A DNA stretch of 64,000 bases from Siphonodentalium dalli (lineage: Eukaryota > Mollusca > Scaphopoda > Gadilida > Siphonodentaliidae), in the NCBI GenBank assembly GCA_032622095.1, contig CP136063.1, positions 83,493,980 to 83,557,979 of the forward strand, read 5' to 3'. The notes below the pieces were generated by a model, which had not been told where the DNA came from, searched no databases, and saw only the letters and a list, made by a program, of their open reading frames with translations. Numbering within the stretch: the first letter of the stretch is position 1; each line of letters begins with the position of its first letter. The position numbers and the translations under genes were made by a program. Positions 11,100 through 23,055 of the stretch are shown here, in pieces.

Positions 11100-11660
11100 G
11101 CATATGTATTGGGCTATATTTCTTGAGGTGATTATCAGTAATTACACTATGTACACAGCGGTTCATGGAAAGAATGAACCCCAATAGCAATTGGGCAATC
11201 GTACTTCCGGGTAGTCTTGATTGTCAGCTGGACTATACATGGTATAAACTATCAACATCAAAGTGAAAATAGTTATATATTGTCGAGAGGGGAACGGGAA
11301 TTATTTTTACTTTTACTGACTTTAACCAATATATTTCTTGACGCTGGGGGAGCGATTATATGGAGGAGCGTGTCAATTTCAAAATGTTAATTTCATTCAT
11401 AAGATGTCACCGTGTCGATTTCAACGTCATCATGTAACTTTCGCCATTGACCGAATTCTCCGGAACCGGCATGAATGCATGTATCTTCTGCTTTGTTCAT
11501 AATTATGTGCTTCCTTTCGATTCCAGAAAATAGTATGATATTTATGGTTTATCATATGCATGTATGTACTATATATATGTAGTGTTTTGAAAAAAATTAA
11601 GTCCATGTTAAATATATGTTATTTCCTTTCGCACAGTACCGTACAGTACCAAGTGATTGA
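11100..11660. other. No gene seen
   Basis: The stretch is unassigned AT-rich sequence between the hAT-like element and the tandem duplication; only short ORFs without features. Confidence 0.5.
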
Positions 11661-11729
11661 AGACCCACTTAATTTTCGAATCACCAGATCACATTATATA
11701 CAGCATATCAGCCATATATATATAACATA

Positions 11730-12193
11730 TTCCATAGTATTACGAACCAAAGTCGGACGACGCTGCTGTTTTGAATTTATGCGAGCACTTTTGTCGCACA
11801 GTATAGATCGGTAAATTCCTGACGTGAACAGATGTGAATCTTATTATATTTCACATCACGAATTTCGATCACTTATCACAAGCACCACAGGATGTAGACT
11901 GCAGTGAATAGTGTCGTTATTTATTGTGCGATATTTTCTCAATAAAAGGTCAACTACCGCCACGAACGAATTAAATAATTATTTGTAATTCTCATTTGCA
12001 ATACCAGCAATCGAAAGACATAGTAGCAAGATTTTCCGATTACGACATTCTTTACGACCATCGATCTATTGTGGGACAAAAGTGCTCGCATAAATTCAAA
12101 TCAACAGCGTCGTATTAGATAATAATGACGTCACAAAATTAGATAGAGTCTATATATGACCCAAATCGTTCGGCTTTGGTTCGTTATTACTAA
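11730..12193. repeat. Inverted repeat within duplication unit (second copy about 16341-16804)
   Basis: The segment GAATTTATGCGAGCACTTTT (11773 on) returns in inverted form near 12077 (AAAAGTGCTCGCATAAATTC), and CGAACCAAAG at 11742 pairs with CTTTGGTTCG near 12175. Arms are about 85-130 bp around a 250-bp core. It looks like a MITE with decayed ends. Confidence 0.65.
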
Positions 12194-13229
12194 TATTGCA
12201 AAATATCCCCAGAAAAACAATTGAATGTCACATTTTGTGTTATATTGTGGGGATAGGACAGTTACTCTTCGTTCTACTACGATTTACTAAAATAACTCGC
12301 ATCGTGTGCCGGAAACCCGAAATGTGTTGTTCTGCGAGATATCCCCATAGCTCCTATGACATCACCGGAACACACTCGCATTATACACACCGGAGAGTGC
12401 AATAACGGCGTCAAAAGCAGAGCAATGGCAAGGTTTATAGTTCAGGAACCAGTAAACTCCTCATATTGAAATACTAACATGTAAGATCCCACGAAAATAT
12501 GTTTTTTTGCTCTATATTAGTTTCAACTTCTAATGACGGGCATACGTTTGCTCACTTTCCAGTTATTTTTGTAGATGATATATATATATATTTCGAAAAT
12601 ATCGATTTGATTCCAACACTTTTTCAAACATATTCTTATGGACTTGTGAAATTTCAACTAAATCGGAGTTGTAGTCTTGCAAATGATGCATGGTATTTAT
12701 CTGAGCGAGGTGAAAACCCCCCAACAGTCATATGGGTTATGTCAGGGATGTCCTTAAATGAACAGCACCGATTTAGAAAATCTGACGAGTTGCCATCCGA
12801 GTTTACACACAGGCTATAATTAGAAGTGTGGGTTGGTTACAATTGACGGTATAATCTCGGATGCATGGCGACTCGTCAATATGATCCAATATTACACAAG
12901 AGCTTTAAATACGTGTTAAGGTACGTTCATACGCTGGCAATATTGCACTGCAAACTGCAAAAATGCCAGCACCAAAGGTTGTTTTGTTTTGTTTTGTTAG
13001 CTGGCATTTTTGCCGAAACAAAATTTTGAAGGGTGCATGTGATTGTGAGGAATAATAAGATCATAGGTAAATTTAATTTATGGACGCTTGTTAATTTTCA
13101 TTGGACTACATGTATCAGGTAAATTTTTATATTTCAAATGATGACAGGAATGTGGAAAGTTGAACTACCCAAGTAATACTGGCTATCTGCACGAAGAGAT
13201 ATACATGTATATAAAAAGCAAAATAGAAG

Positions 13230-13610
13230 ATGCTGCTGGCGACCATGTTTTCCAAAGAAATTCAAATCATTTGATAGCTCCCATCTAGTGGTCACCCCGA
13301 AGATCAATATGAATTTTGGTGACTATCAGATGAGGGTTGTGGTCTGTAGAGGTGCTAAAGAAAAGAATACAATCATACAAAGAGTCAGATACAAAATTGC
13401 TGTCTGTGGTCATGTTTTTAACGAAATTCGGAAAAAATAGAACACTCTCATCCTGGTTATCCAGAAGATCATTGTGGAATCTGGTGACGATCGGACAATG
13501 TATGTCGTCTGTAAAACTCAAGATCACCGCTGGCAGAGATGTTTTCACAAGGAAATTTTGAGAAAAAAATATGGCTCCCATCTAGTGGTGACCCAAAATA
13601 TCCACATTAG
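13230..13610 (+). repeat. Short tandem array of about 130-160-bp units (second copy 17825-18205)
   Basis: Phrases of the type CATGTTTTCCAAAGAAATT recur near 13246, 13409 and 13535, and CTCCCATCTAGTGGTCACCC occurs at 13276 with GTGGTGACCC at 13586. The 98-residue minus ORF reported twice lies in this array. Central arrays of about 160 bp are known inside some bivalve non-autonomous transposons; whether this belongs to that group I cannot test here. Confidence 0.6.
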
Positions 13611-13872
13611 AAACAGTTCTCCAATACATTTTGGCTGCAGGGTGCGCCAATTGATTCAAATTTGAAATTTGGCAGGGTGTAGCTGAGAACTTGGTGTGAA
13701 TTGAAGAGTAGTGGGGTCTCGAGAATATCTACTCCTCCACGTTAGACACATGCCATTAAATAGCATAAGTATAATCTAGCTCGAAGACAGAAGTGATCCA
13801 TCAAACCGCTCTTAATTCAACCAGGTCATCACATCCCATATATGGTCGATCACATGATGATCTAGGTGGAAT

Positions 13873-15041
13873 CGGGCTTCTCAAAGTACCGCCGGTACCA
13901 CACATGCCGGTACCGGTATCGATACTTTGCTAGTACCGTGGTTCCTGTACCGGTACTGGCAAGCCATTTTATAGTTCTAGGAATATCTGGAAGTAATACA
14001 GTGCTGAAAATCACAAGCCACGAACTCTATTATTAACATGAACTAATGATAATTTGATATCAGAATAAAGAAACTATTTCGGGATATTAGATATAATTTT
14101 GGAATATACTAACAAACTTTCCCGTAGAGTTTAGTGATGCACAAATGATAACATAGACAATTCAATCAACCAAAATAGAACTATTCGTTGCACACGTTTT
14201 GTGGTTTTAACTTATTGTTCTTATGTGTGTGATAAACTGATAGAAAGTAACGCGACACACGTCGGTGGTTTTCACTTCACAATATTCAATCAGATTAAAT
14301 GTATTTGCAAAGTCGCGCTGTCGGCCATTTTAAATCTAAACAATAATGAGTCAAGTTAGGCAACAATTTTTTCTCCACGAGTTCCTCTACCAAATATGAA
14401 CTATCATGTCTATTCAGCAAATTATATGTACACTGTGCACGGTTCGTGGATATTCGTTCCCGATTTTATGATATAACTGGAGGTTCCATGAGTCCCATTT
14501 AAATTCAAAATGGTCTACCTTATATATGCAAACTGATACGACATGTGAACGGGTACGTGTGTATGTGATTAATCAAAACGTGTGGGCCATACTTGTGGGT
14601 GGGGTCGTTGGTGAATACATGATAAGAAATTGTAACTGTATAATTGCCACAACTGGGCAAAAATAAAGGCAAATACATAAGTTGCAATCACAAGTTCCCA
14701 ACACAAAATAATCTTTGAAGATTAAAACAATATCACAAGGCCGTGCTTTCAAAGAATTGGAATTCAACCATTGAAGAGTTATAATAGACACATAAAAACC
14801 AGGAATCACCCTTCCGTGACCGACCTCTCACGCCATGAATACAATCACGATCGATGTGCATCGAGTGTAGTTTAAAGAGCGAAACTTGATACTACTGTAT
14901 TTTGCCAGACAGCCTGCTGATCTACGAACGTGCATATATGCAACCACAGTACTGAGTACCGGCGGATCTGCACACCAGCACCGTTACCGCAAAAAATACC
15001 CGAGTACGCGGTACCGGTACTGCGTACCGTTGAGAAGCCTG
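13873..15041. mobile_element. Non-autonomous hAT element (copy 1), 8-bp target duplication
   Basis: It is flanked by perfect 8-bp direct repeats GGTGGAAT (13865-13872 and 15042-15049), the target size typical of hAT transposases. Ends are CGGGCTTCTCAAAGTACC on the left and, read backwards, CAGGCTTCTCAACGGTAC on the right; the subterminal parts are rich in GGTACCGGTA palindromes. The element is 1169 bp with no transposase. Confidence 0.85.
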
Positions 15042-16271
15042 GGTGGAATTGTTGTATAAAAAACAGCACTAAATGTAAATATAAAATAAAACAGTGCTAC
15101 ATCTTATTACAGATTATTTCCACATATAATCAGTGACTACAGGCAGTCTAACAAAATAAAGTTTCAGTGACACTCGATCCGAAGAGGGGGGTAATTTCAT
15201 CTGTTACAGTCAATGGAGCGATTATGAATCTGGAAAGCTGAAATTTCTAAGTAATACTAGATATCGACATGACGAGTATAGTGTGTTTCAGAACGAAAAA
15301 GTTGAATAAAATCAACACATTTGTAAATTTAAAAACAATTCAAACGTTATTGTATTCCATGTCCCAGCCCGGACATATACACCAAATTTCAATAATATTC
15401 ATTGAGAAACAACGGACCAAACGCCATATAACACCCCGTATACATCTTTTATTCCGAGCCGGCCTTTTATTCCGAGTTGGCACACGTCGACTGGGGCGAG
15501 TTAGCCCTGGGGTGAGTAGGCTGATTCCGGCACCTTCTATAAATTGCAGCAGGTATCCGTATACGCTAGTTTACGCGTAATTTAATTTAGAAAGTTCCCC
15601 AATTAGTATCGTAAATAGAGCGACTGTATTTGACAGAGACTGCCTCTGTTATTGATTATCATGTTGTTATAATTAAAAAACGACAAATGCACATGCCGTT
15701 CAAACGTAGTAGTCTATTTCCCCCATGTTAAACGACATCTGCAAAAAAACAAATAACGCTAACCTACTGCAAATGTTTTACACGACAACTGTTAACATAT
15801 TTGGGCTGAATTCATCTGATGTGGTAAGATTCCTCAAAATAAACAACAAACCATCGTTACTTGGAAATATAGTTTGGGCTAACATTTACACAAATCCTCC
15901 AGCTCCTCTATCCTGACACACACGTCAGATGAAATACAGCCATCAGAGTAACGCCCAAATTGGGCGAAATAACGGCGTATACCTCTCTGTCGGTGGCCAC
16001 AACACAAGGCCACTAACAATAATTGATTGTGTCTGTACCGTCCTTGGTACGATGGAATGGGATCGGGGCGTGTTCACTGTGATTCTCATACACACTTAAT
16101 TATACATGTGTACGGATCTCCGTTATATGAGGATATGATGATATGGCGTGATACAAAGAGTGCCAAAAGTGATGCTTCCCGAGTCATCTTCAAATGTGCT
16201 TATTTCAGTGAGCATGTACACATTCTCAATTGTTATCGAAATGGTCATGTATCGGTCAGAATTGCACATTG

Positions 16272-19200
16272 AGACCCACTTTATTTTCGAATCACCAGAT
16301 CACATTATATACAGCATATCAGCCATATCTATATAACATATTCCATAGTATTACGAACCAAAGTCGGACGACGCTGCTGTTTTGAATTTATGCGAGCACT
16401 TTTGTCGCACAGTATAGATCGGTAAATTCCTGACGTGAACATATGTGAATCTTATTATATTTCACATCACGAATTTCGATCACTTATCACTAGCACCACA
16501 GGATGTAGACTGCAGTGAATAGTGTCGTTATTTATTGTGCGATATTTTCTCAATAAAAGGTCAACTACCGCCACGAACGAATTAAATAACTATTTGTAAT
16601 TCTCATTTGCAATACCAGCAATCGAAAGACATAGTAGCAAGATTTTCCGATTACGATATTCTTTACGACCATCGATCTATTGTGGGACAAAAGTGCTCGC
16701 ATAAATTCAAATCAACAGCGTCGTATTAGATAATAATGACGTCACAAAATTAGATAGAGTCTATATATGACCCAAATCGTTCGGCTTTGGTTCGTTATTA
16801 CTAATATTGCAAAATATCCCCAGAAAAAAAATTGAATGTCACATTTTGTGTTATATTGTGGGGGATAGGACAGTTACTCTTCGTTCTACTACGATTTACT
16901 AAAATAACTCGCATCGTGTGCCGGAAACCCGAAATGTGTTGTTCTGCGAGATATCCCCATAGCTCCTATGACATCACCTGAACACACTCGCATTATACAC
17001 ACCGGAGAGTGTAATAACGGCGTCAAAAGCAGAGCGATGGCAAGGTTTATAGTTCAGGAACCAGTAAACTCCTCATATTGAAATACTAACATATAAGATC
17101 CCACGATTTTTTTGCTCTATATTAGTTTCCACTTCTAATGACGGGCATACGTTTGCTCACTTTCCAGTTATTTTTGTAGATGATATATATATATTTCGAA
17201 AATATCGATTTGATTCCAACACTTTTTCAAACATATTCTTATGGACTTGTGAAATTTCAACTAAATCGGAGTTGTAGTCTTGCAAATGATGCATGGTATT
17301 TATCTGAGCGAGGTGAAAACCCCCAACAGTCATATGGGTTATGTCAGGGATGTCCTTAAATGAACAGCACCGATTTCGAAAATCTGACGAGTAGCCATCC
17401 GAGTTTACACACAGGCTATAATTAGAAGTGTGGGTTGGTTACAATTGACGGTATAATCTCGGATGCATGGCGACTCGTCAATATGATCCAATATTGCACA
17501 AGAGCTTTAAATACGTGTTAAGGTACGTTCATACGCTGGCAATATTGCACTGCAAAAATGCCAGCACCAAAGGTTGTTTTGTTTTGTTTTGTTAGCTGGC
17601 ATTTTTGCCGAAACAAAATTTTGAAGGGTGCATGTGATTGTGAGGAATAATAAGATCATAGGTAAATTTAATTTATGGACGCTTGTTAATTTTCATTGGA
17701 CTACATGTATCAGGTAAATTTTTATATTTCAAATGATGACAGGAATGTGGAAAGTTGAACTACCCAAGTAATACTGGCTATCTGCACGAAGAGATATACA
17801 TGTATATAAAAAGCAAAATAGAAGATGCTGCTGGCGACCATGTTTTCCAAAGAAATTCAAATCATTTGATAGCTCCCATCTAATGGTCACCCCGAAGATC
17901 AATATGAATTTTGGTGACTATCAGATGAGGGTTGTGGTCTGTAGAGGTGCTAAAGAAAAGAATACAATCATACAAAGAGTCAGATACAAAATTGCTGTCT
18001 GTGGTCATGTTTTTAACGAAATTCGGAAAAAATAGAACACTCTCATCCTGGTTATCCAGAAGATCATTGTGGAATCTGGTGACGATCGGACAATGTATGT
18101 CGTCTGTAAAACTCAAGATCACCGCTGGCAGTGATGTTTTCACAAGGAAATTTTGAGAAAAAAATATGGCTCCCATCTAGTGGTGACCCAAAATATCCAC
18201 ATTAGAAACAGTTCTCCAATACATTTTGGCTGCAGGGTGCGCCAATTGATTCAAATTTGAAATTTGGCAGGGTGTAGCTGAGAACTTGGTGTGAATTGAA
18301 GAGTAGTGGGGTCTCGAGAATATCTACTCCTCCACGTTAGACACATGCCATTAAATAGCATAAGTATAATCTAGCTCGAAGACAGAAGTGATCCATCAAA
18401 CCGCTCTTAATTCAACCAGGTCATCACATCCCATATATGGTCGATCACATGATGATCTAGGTGGAATCGGGCTTCTCAAAGTACCGCCGGTACCACACAT
18501 GCCGGTACCGGTATCGATACTTTGCTAGTACCGTGGTTCCTGTACCGGTACTGGCAAGCCATTTTATAGTTCTAGGAATATCTGGAGGTAATACAGTGCT
18601 GAAAATCACAAGCCACGAACTCTATTATTAACATGAACTAATGATAATTTGATATAAGAATAAAGAAACTATTTCGGGATATTAGATATAATTTTGGAAT
18701 ATACTAACAAACTTTCCCGTAGAGTTTAGTGATGCACAAATGATAACATAGACAATTCAATCAACCAAAATAGAACTATTCGTTGCACACGTTTTGTGGT
18801 TTTAACTTATTGTTCTTATGTGTGTGATAAACTGATAGAAAGTAACGCGACACACGTCGGTGGTTTTCACTTCACAATATTCAATCAGATTAAATGTATT
18901 TGCAAAGTCGCGCGGTCGGCCATTTTAAATCTAAACAATAATGAGTCAAGTTAGGCAACAATTTCTCTCCACGAGTTCCTCTACCAAATATGAACTATCA
19001 TGTCTATTCAGCAAATTACATGTACACTGTGCACGGTTCGTGGATATTCGTTCCCGATTGTATGATATAACTGGAGGTTCCATGAGTCCCATTTAAATTC
19101 AAAATGGTCTACCTTATATATGCAAACTGATACGACATGTGAACGGGTACGTGTGTATGTGATTAATCAAAACGTGTGGGCCATACTTGTGGGTGGGGTC

Positions 19201-20868
19201 GTTGGTGAATACATGATAAGAAATTGTAACTGTATAATTGCCACAACTGGGCAAAAATAAAGGCAAATACATAAGTTGCAATCACAAGTTCCCAACACAA
19301 AATAATCTTTGAAGATTAAAACAATATCACAAGGCCGTGCTTTCAAAGAATTGGAATTCAACCATTGAAGAGTTATAATAGACACATAAAAACCAGGAAT
19401 CACCCTTCCGTGACCGACCTCTCACGCCATGAATACAATCACGATCGATGTGCATCGCGTGTAGTTTAAAGAGCGAAACTTGATACTACTGTATTTTGCC
19501 AGACAGCCTGCTGATCTACGAACGTGCATATATGCAACCACAGTACTGAGTACCGGCGGATCTGCACACCAGCACCGTTACCGCAAAAAATACCCGAGTA
19601 CGCGGTACCGGTACTGCGTACCGCTGAGAAGCCTGGGTGGAATTGTTGTATAAAAAACAGCACTAAATGTAAATATAAAATAAAACAGTGCTACATCTTA
19701 TTACAGATTATTTCTACATATAATCAGTGACTACAGGCAGTCTAACAAAATAAAGTTTCAGTGACACTCGATCCGAAGAGGGGGGTAATTTCATCTGTTA
19801 CAGTCAATGGAGCGATTATGAATCTGGAAAGCTGAAATTTCTAAGTAATACTAGATATCGACATGACGAGTATAGTGTGTTTCAGAACGAAAAAGTTGAA
19901 TAAAATCAACACATTTGTAAATTTAAAAACAATTCAAACGTTATTGTATTCCATGTCCCAGCCCGGACATATACACCAAATTTCAATAATATTCATTGAG
20001 AAACAACGGACCAAACGCCATATAACACCCCGTATACATCTTTTATTCCGAGCCGGCCTTTTATTCCGAGTTGGCACACGTCGACTGGGGCGAGTTAGCC
20101 CTGGGGTGAGTAGGCTGATTCCGGCACCTTCTATAAATTGCAGCAGGTATCCGTATACGCTAGTTTACGCGTAATTTAATTTAGAAAGTTCCCCAATTAG
20201 TATCGTAAATAGAGCGACTGTATTTGACAGAGACTGCCTCTGTTATTGATTATCATGTTGTTATAATTAAAAAACGACAAATGCACATGCCGTTCAAACG
20301 TAGTAGTCTATTTTCCCCATGTTAAACGACATCCGCAAAAAAACAAATAACGCTAACCTACTGCAAATGTTTTACACGACAACTGTTAACATATTTGGGC
20401 TGAATTCATCTGATGTGGTAAGATTCCTCAAAATAAACAACAAACCATCGTTACTTGGAAATATAGTTTGGGCTAACATTTACACAAATCCTCCAGCTCC
20501 TCTATCCTGACACACACGTCAGATGAAATACAGCCATCAGAGTAACGCCCAAATTGGGCGAAATAACGGCGTATACCTCTCTGTCGGTGGCCACAACACA
20601 AGGCCACTAACAATAATTGATTGTGTCTGTACCGTCCTTGGTACGATGGAATGGGATCGGGGCGTGTTCACTGTGATTCTCATACACACTTAATTATACA
20701 TGTGTACAGATCTCCGTTATATGAGGATATGATGATATGGCGTGATACAAAGAGTACCAAAAGTGATGCTTCCCGAGTCATCTTCAAATGTGCTTATTTC
20801 AGTGAGCATGTACACATTCTCAATTGTTATCGAAATGGTCATGTATCGGTCAGAATTGCACATTGAGA
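16272..20868 (+). repeat. 4.6-kb tandem duplication, copy 2
   Basis: It is head-to-tail with copy 1. Similarity to copy 1 ends at 20868, after GTCAGAATTGCACATTGAGA, where copy 1 continues into the start of copy 2 and copy 2 continues into single-copy sequence. A 106-residue ORF present in copy 1 (12499-12819) is destroyed here by small indels, which argues against it being a gene. Confidence 0.95.
18468..19635. mobile_element. Non-autonomous hAT element (copy 2)
   Basis: It is the duplicate of the 13.9-15.0 kb element, with GGTGGAAT at 18460-18467 and 19636-19643. Because both copies have the identical insertion point and target duplication, the element was present before the 4.6-kb duplication. 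Confidence 0.85.
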
Positions 20869-21544
20869 TATCACTCAATTCAGATCATGCTGGGGTTCGA
20901 ATACGTTCCAACACCATCTACCCAGACTGCGATATCGATGTAATTGTAGTGGTTTAAAAGTGACTGCTTGTGTCGTGGTGGTGGGGGCGTGGTCTAACAG
21001 TAGCGATAATGGGATGTTAGTCTTTGGCATTGATAAAGCATACATGGGCCTATATAATTATTCATGTCATTTGAATAACAATTATATTGTGTGCTTTTGA
21101 TTAACTTGTGTTACTATTTATTTGATTTCTTTGTTTTGTTTAACATCAGAACCATATCCCCCCCGTTTTTCTTAACTTATTGTTTTTGCTGAACATGAAG
21201 ACTAAAATTATTGGAATGACAGGTTTGGAGTTTGGAATGATACCCGGGAAGATTTGAATTCGTCAGTTATCTTCGTTGAGCCAAGTGCAGACCAACCATC
21301 TCCTATCTAGGTGACGTTTATTGTACACATATATGACATCCCAGCGAGAGAGCTGGCCATGGCGATATCATATTCCAACATGCCAAGTGACATTATTTTG
21401 ACTGGCCTAAGAATACCAACACGCATCGTGTCCTAATATATTTCAAACAGCTCATCAATCACACAAAACGGCTATCGTTCATTGATCACTACTAACGCTG
21501 CTTTGTTGACAGCGGGCAGAAATATATCCGTTTTAGCAATTTTG
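20869..21544. other. Single-copy right part of the Harbinger-like element
   Basis: No gene seen. This is the segment just outside the duplicated unit and inside the element's right end. It contains TTTGATT- and TTGTTT-rich simple sequence at 21.06-21.19 kb. Confidence 0.5.
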
Positions 21545-21594
21545 CAGCTGGCATTTTTGCAGTGCAATATTGCCAGCGTATGAACGTACCCTTA

Positions 21595-22012
21595 GGGTAC
21601 GTTCATATGCTGGCAAGTTTGTACGGTATGTTTTTGCGGGCATTTGGTCATAGAAAACAACATGGTGCCAGAATAAAAACGGAAACGTGCACATAACATG
21701 CCTCTGTACTAAAGCGAAAGACATGAGAAGTAACATTTATCTTGTTCCACTTGTAACAGTGCTACTGGAATTTGCCTTCAAATACCTGCATGATTAATTT
21801 TTGCAAGATAATTGCATGAGTTTTACAGGCAAATTCCAGTAGCATCGGTACTAGTGGATCTTCAGAGATTTTACTTCGCATGTAGTTAGCTATGGCACAG
21901 ATGCACTTTATGTGATTTCCCCCATTCATATTATAGCACAATATCGTTTTCTATGACAAAATGCCTGTAAACCATACCGTGCAAACTTGCCAGTGTATGA
22001 ACGTACGTACCC
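21595..22012. mobile_element. Harbinger-like MITE, 418 bp
   Basis: The ends GGGTACGTTCATATGCTGGC and its inverse (rc of 21943-22012, with one four-base insertion) give inverted repeats of about 70 bp, extending through GTCATAGAAAAC. TTA lies on both sides (21592-21594, shared with the previous element, and 22013-22015). An internal inverted pair, GCTACTGGAATTTGCC and GGCAAATTCCAGTAGC, near 21765 and 21830 adds a second hairpin. Confidence 0.75.
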
Positions 22013-22016
22013 TTAG

Positions 22017-22506
22017 TCTCTTTAAAAGGCCGATAAAAATTTCACAATATTTACGTCTCGGGATATCTCATTCATAAACAATTACTGAATTTATGGGATT
22101 CCCTCCATTTCATTGGAGAGTAGCGAAGCACGCGCTTAATTTCATTGGTTTATGGCATAACAGATCATTTCATAGACCAGAGGTCAGTGACGTGTTGACA
22201 AGTTCCCCACGCATTATCAAACCCAACTATTGTTGGAAAACTGAATACATGCGATATATCCATAACTCATTTTACTCATCACAGTATATAGGAGACATCA
22301 TCTTCGAGTTTTTATCAGTCAACGATATTCGTGACTGATTATTCTTTCGCATCCTGTTATATTTATAACTATTTCTAAATACTGCGATTCTCACAAACAT
22401 TTACTACGGCAATGCTCTCAATATTTGGAAATGGTTTATTACATCATGTTGGGAATGCCGCATCGTTGCAGAAATGATATATAACGGACACATCTAGAGA
22501 CGTACA
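22017..22506. other. No gene seen
   Basis: An 81-residue plus ORF (22093-22338) has no recognisable feature. The rest is unassigned. Confidence 0.45.
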
Positions 22507-22659
22507 TTAACCCTTTACCCAACAAACCGGCCAAAAATGGTCAAATAAAGCTGCAACAGCCTAAATGATCTTGGGTCTGTCTCAATAAAACCATACAAAT
22601 ATGGATATAATTGGAACCGGCTCCTTGACCACATTGTGATAGTTACAGTTATGCCCTGT

Positions 22660-22728
22660 GCCAATGCATTCTCTTATATATGCGAGTCGACCATAGGTCG
22701 CCTCGCATATATAAGAGAATGCATTGGC
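22660..22728. repeat. 69-bp hairpin 1 in the piggyBac-like MITE
   Basis: Arms of about 33 bp begin GCCAATGCATTCTCTTATAT and pair almost perfectly with the inverse arm ending GCATTGGC; the loop is about 3 bases and I see one mismatch near the tip (CGAGTCGACC against GGTCGCCTCG). Confidence 0.85.
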
Positions 22729-22807
22729 CTAAAAAAAATCTTTTTTTAACACTTTTTACCATTTTTTCTTACATTCTTTAACAATTTTATAATTTTTAAT
22801 GTGTTAA

Positions 22808-22876
22808 GCCAATGCATTCTCTTATAGATGCGAGGCGACCTATTGTCGACTCGCATATATAAGAGAATGCATTGGC
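22808..22876. repeat. 69-bp hairpin 2 in the piggyBac-like MITE
   Basis: It is the second hairpin of the same length and nearly the same sequence, and is also the inverse of hairpin 1, so both can pair internally or with each other. The 80 bp between them are T-rich. Confidence 0.85.
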
Positions 22877-23055
22877 ACAGGGCCGTTCTGTTGGGTAAAG
22901 GGTTAAGCGCGTACCATACCGTATACCAATCCGTGAGGATTATCGTCGGCTTTTCAAAGAGACTATACATTATTATTAAAGATGGTCTATCTCTTCGTAA
23001 ACATGTGTTATATAGTTATCATGGTATAAACAATCATATATGAATCGAATACCCC

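Larger units (their letters stand above)
11661..16271 (+). repeat. 4.6-kb tandem duplication, copy 1
   Basis: The unit starts AGACCCACTTAATTTTCGAA and ends with GTCAGAATTGCACATTG; the next copy starts directly at 16272. The copies differ by scattered substitutions and small indels (offset drifts from 4611 to 4594 bp), so I estimate well above 95 percent identity. The unit contains an inverted repeat, the left part of a Harbinger-like element, a short tandem repeat and a hAT MITE. No ORF in it resembles a protein: the ORFs that appear twice are merely duplicated. Confidence 0.95.
17521..21591. mobile_element. PIF/Harbinger-like non-autonomous element with about 47-bp terminal repeats
   Basis: The left end has GTACGTTCATACGCTGGCAA followed by the rest of a 47-bp repeat; the right end (21545-21591) is its near-perfect inverse. 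Both sides carry TTA (17518-17520 and 21592-21594), the three-base target type of PIF/Harbinger elements. The same left end lies at 12919 in copy 1, but the right end exists only once, so the 4.6-kb duplication copied the left part of this element. It holds the hAT MITE and no transposase. Confidence 0.7.
22511..22902. mobile_element. piggyBac-like MITE with TTAA target
   Basis: It is flanked by TTAA at 22507-22510 and 22903-22906. Termini are CCCTTTACCCAACA and the inverse TGTTGGGTAAAGGG, matching the TTAA-plus-CCC form of piggyBac elements. It is 392 bp long, has no ORF, and carries two long hairpins. Confidence 0.85.

Noticed and set aside
12499-12819. 106-residue ORF in duplication copy 1
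   Set aside because: It is lost to indels in copy 2 and lies in AT-rich sequence without domain features.
13285-20174. Pairs of conserved small ORFs (98, 78, 65, 103, 63 residues) appearing twice
   Set aside because: The repetition reflects the 4.6-kb DNA duplication; several frames are broken in one copy and none resembles a known protein.
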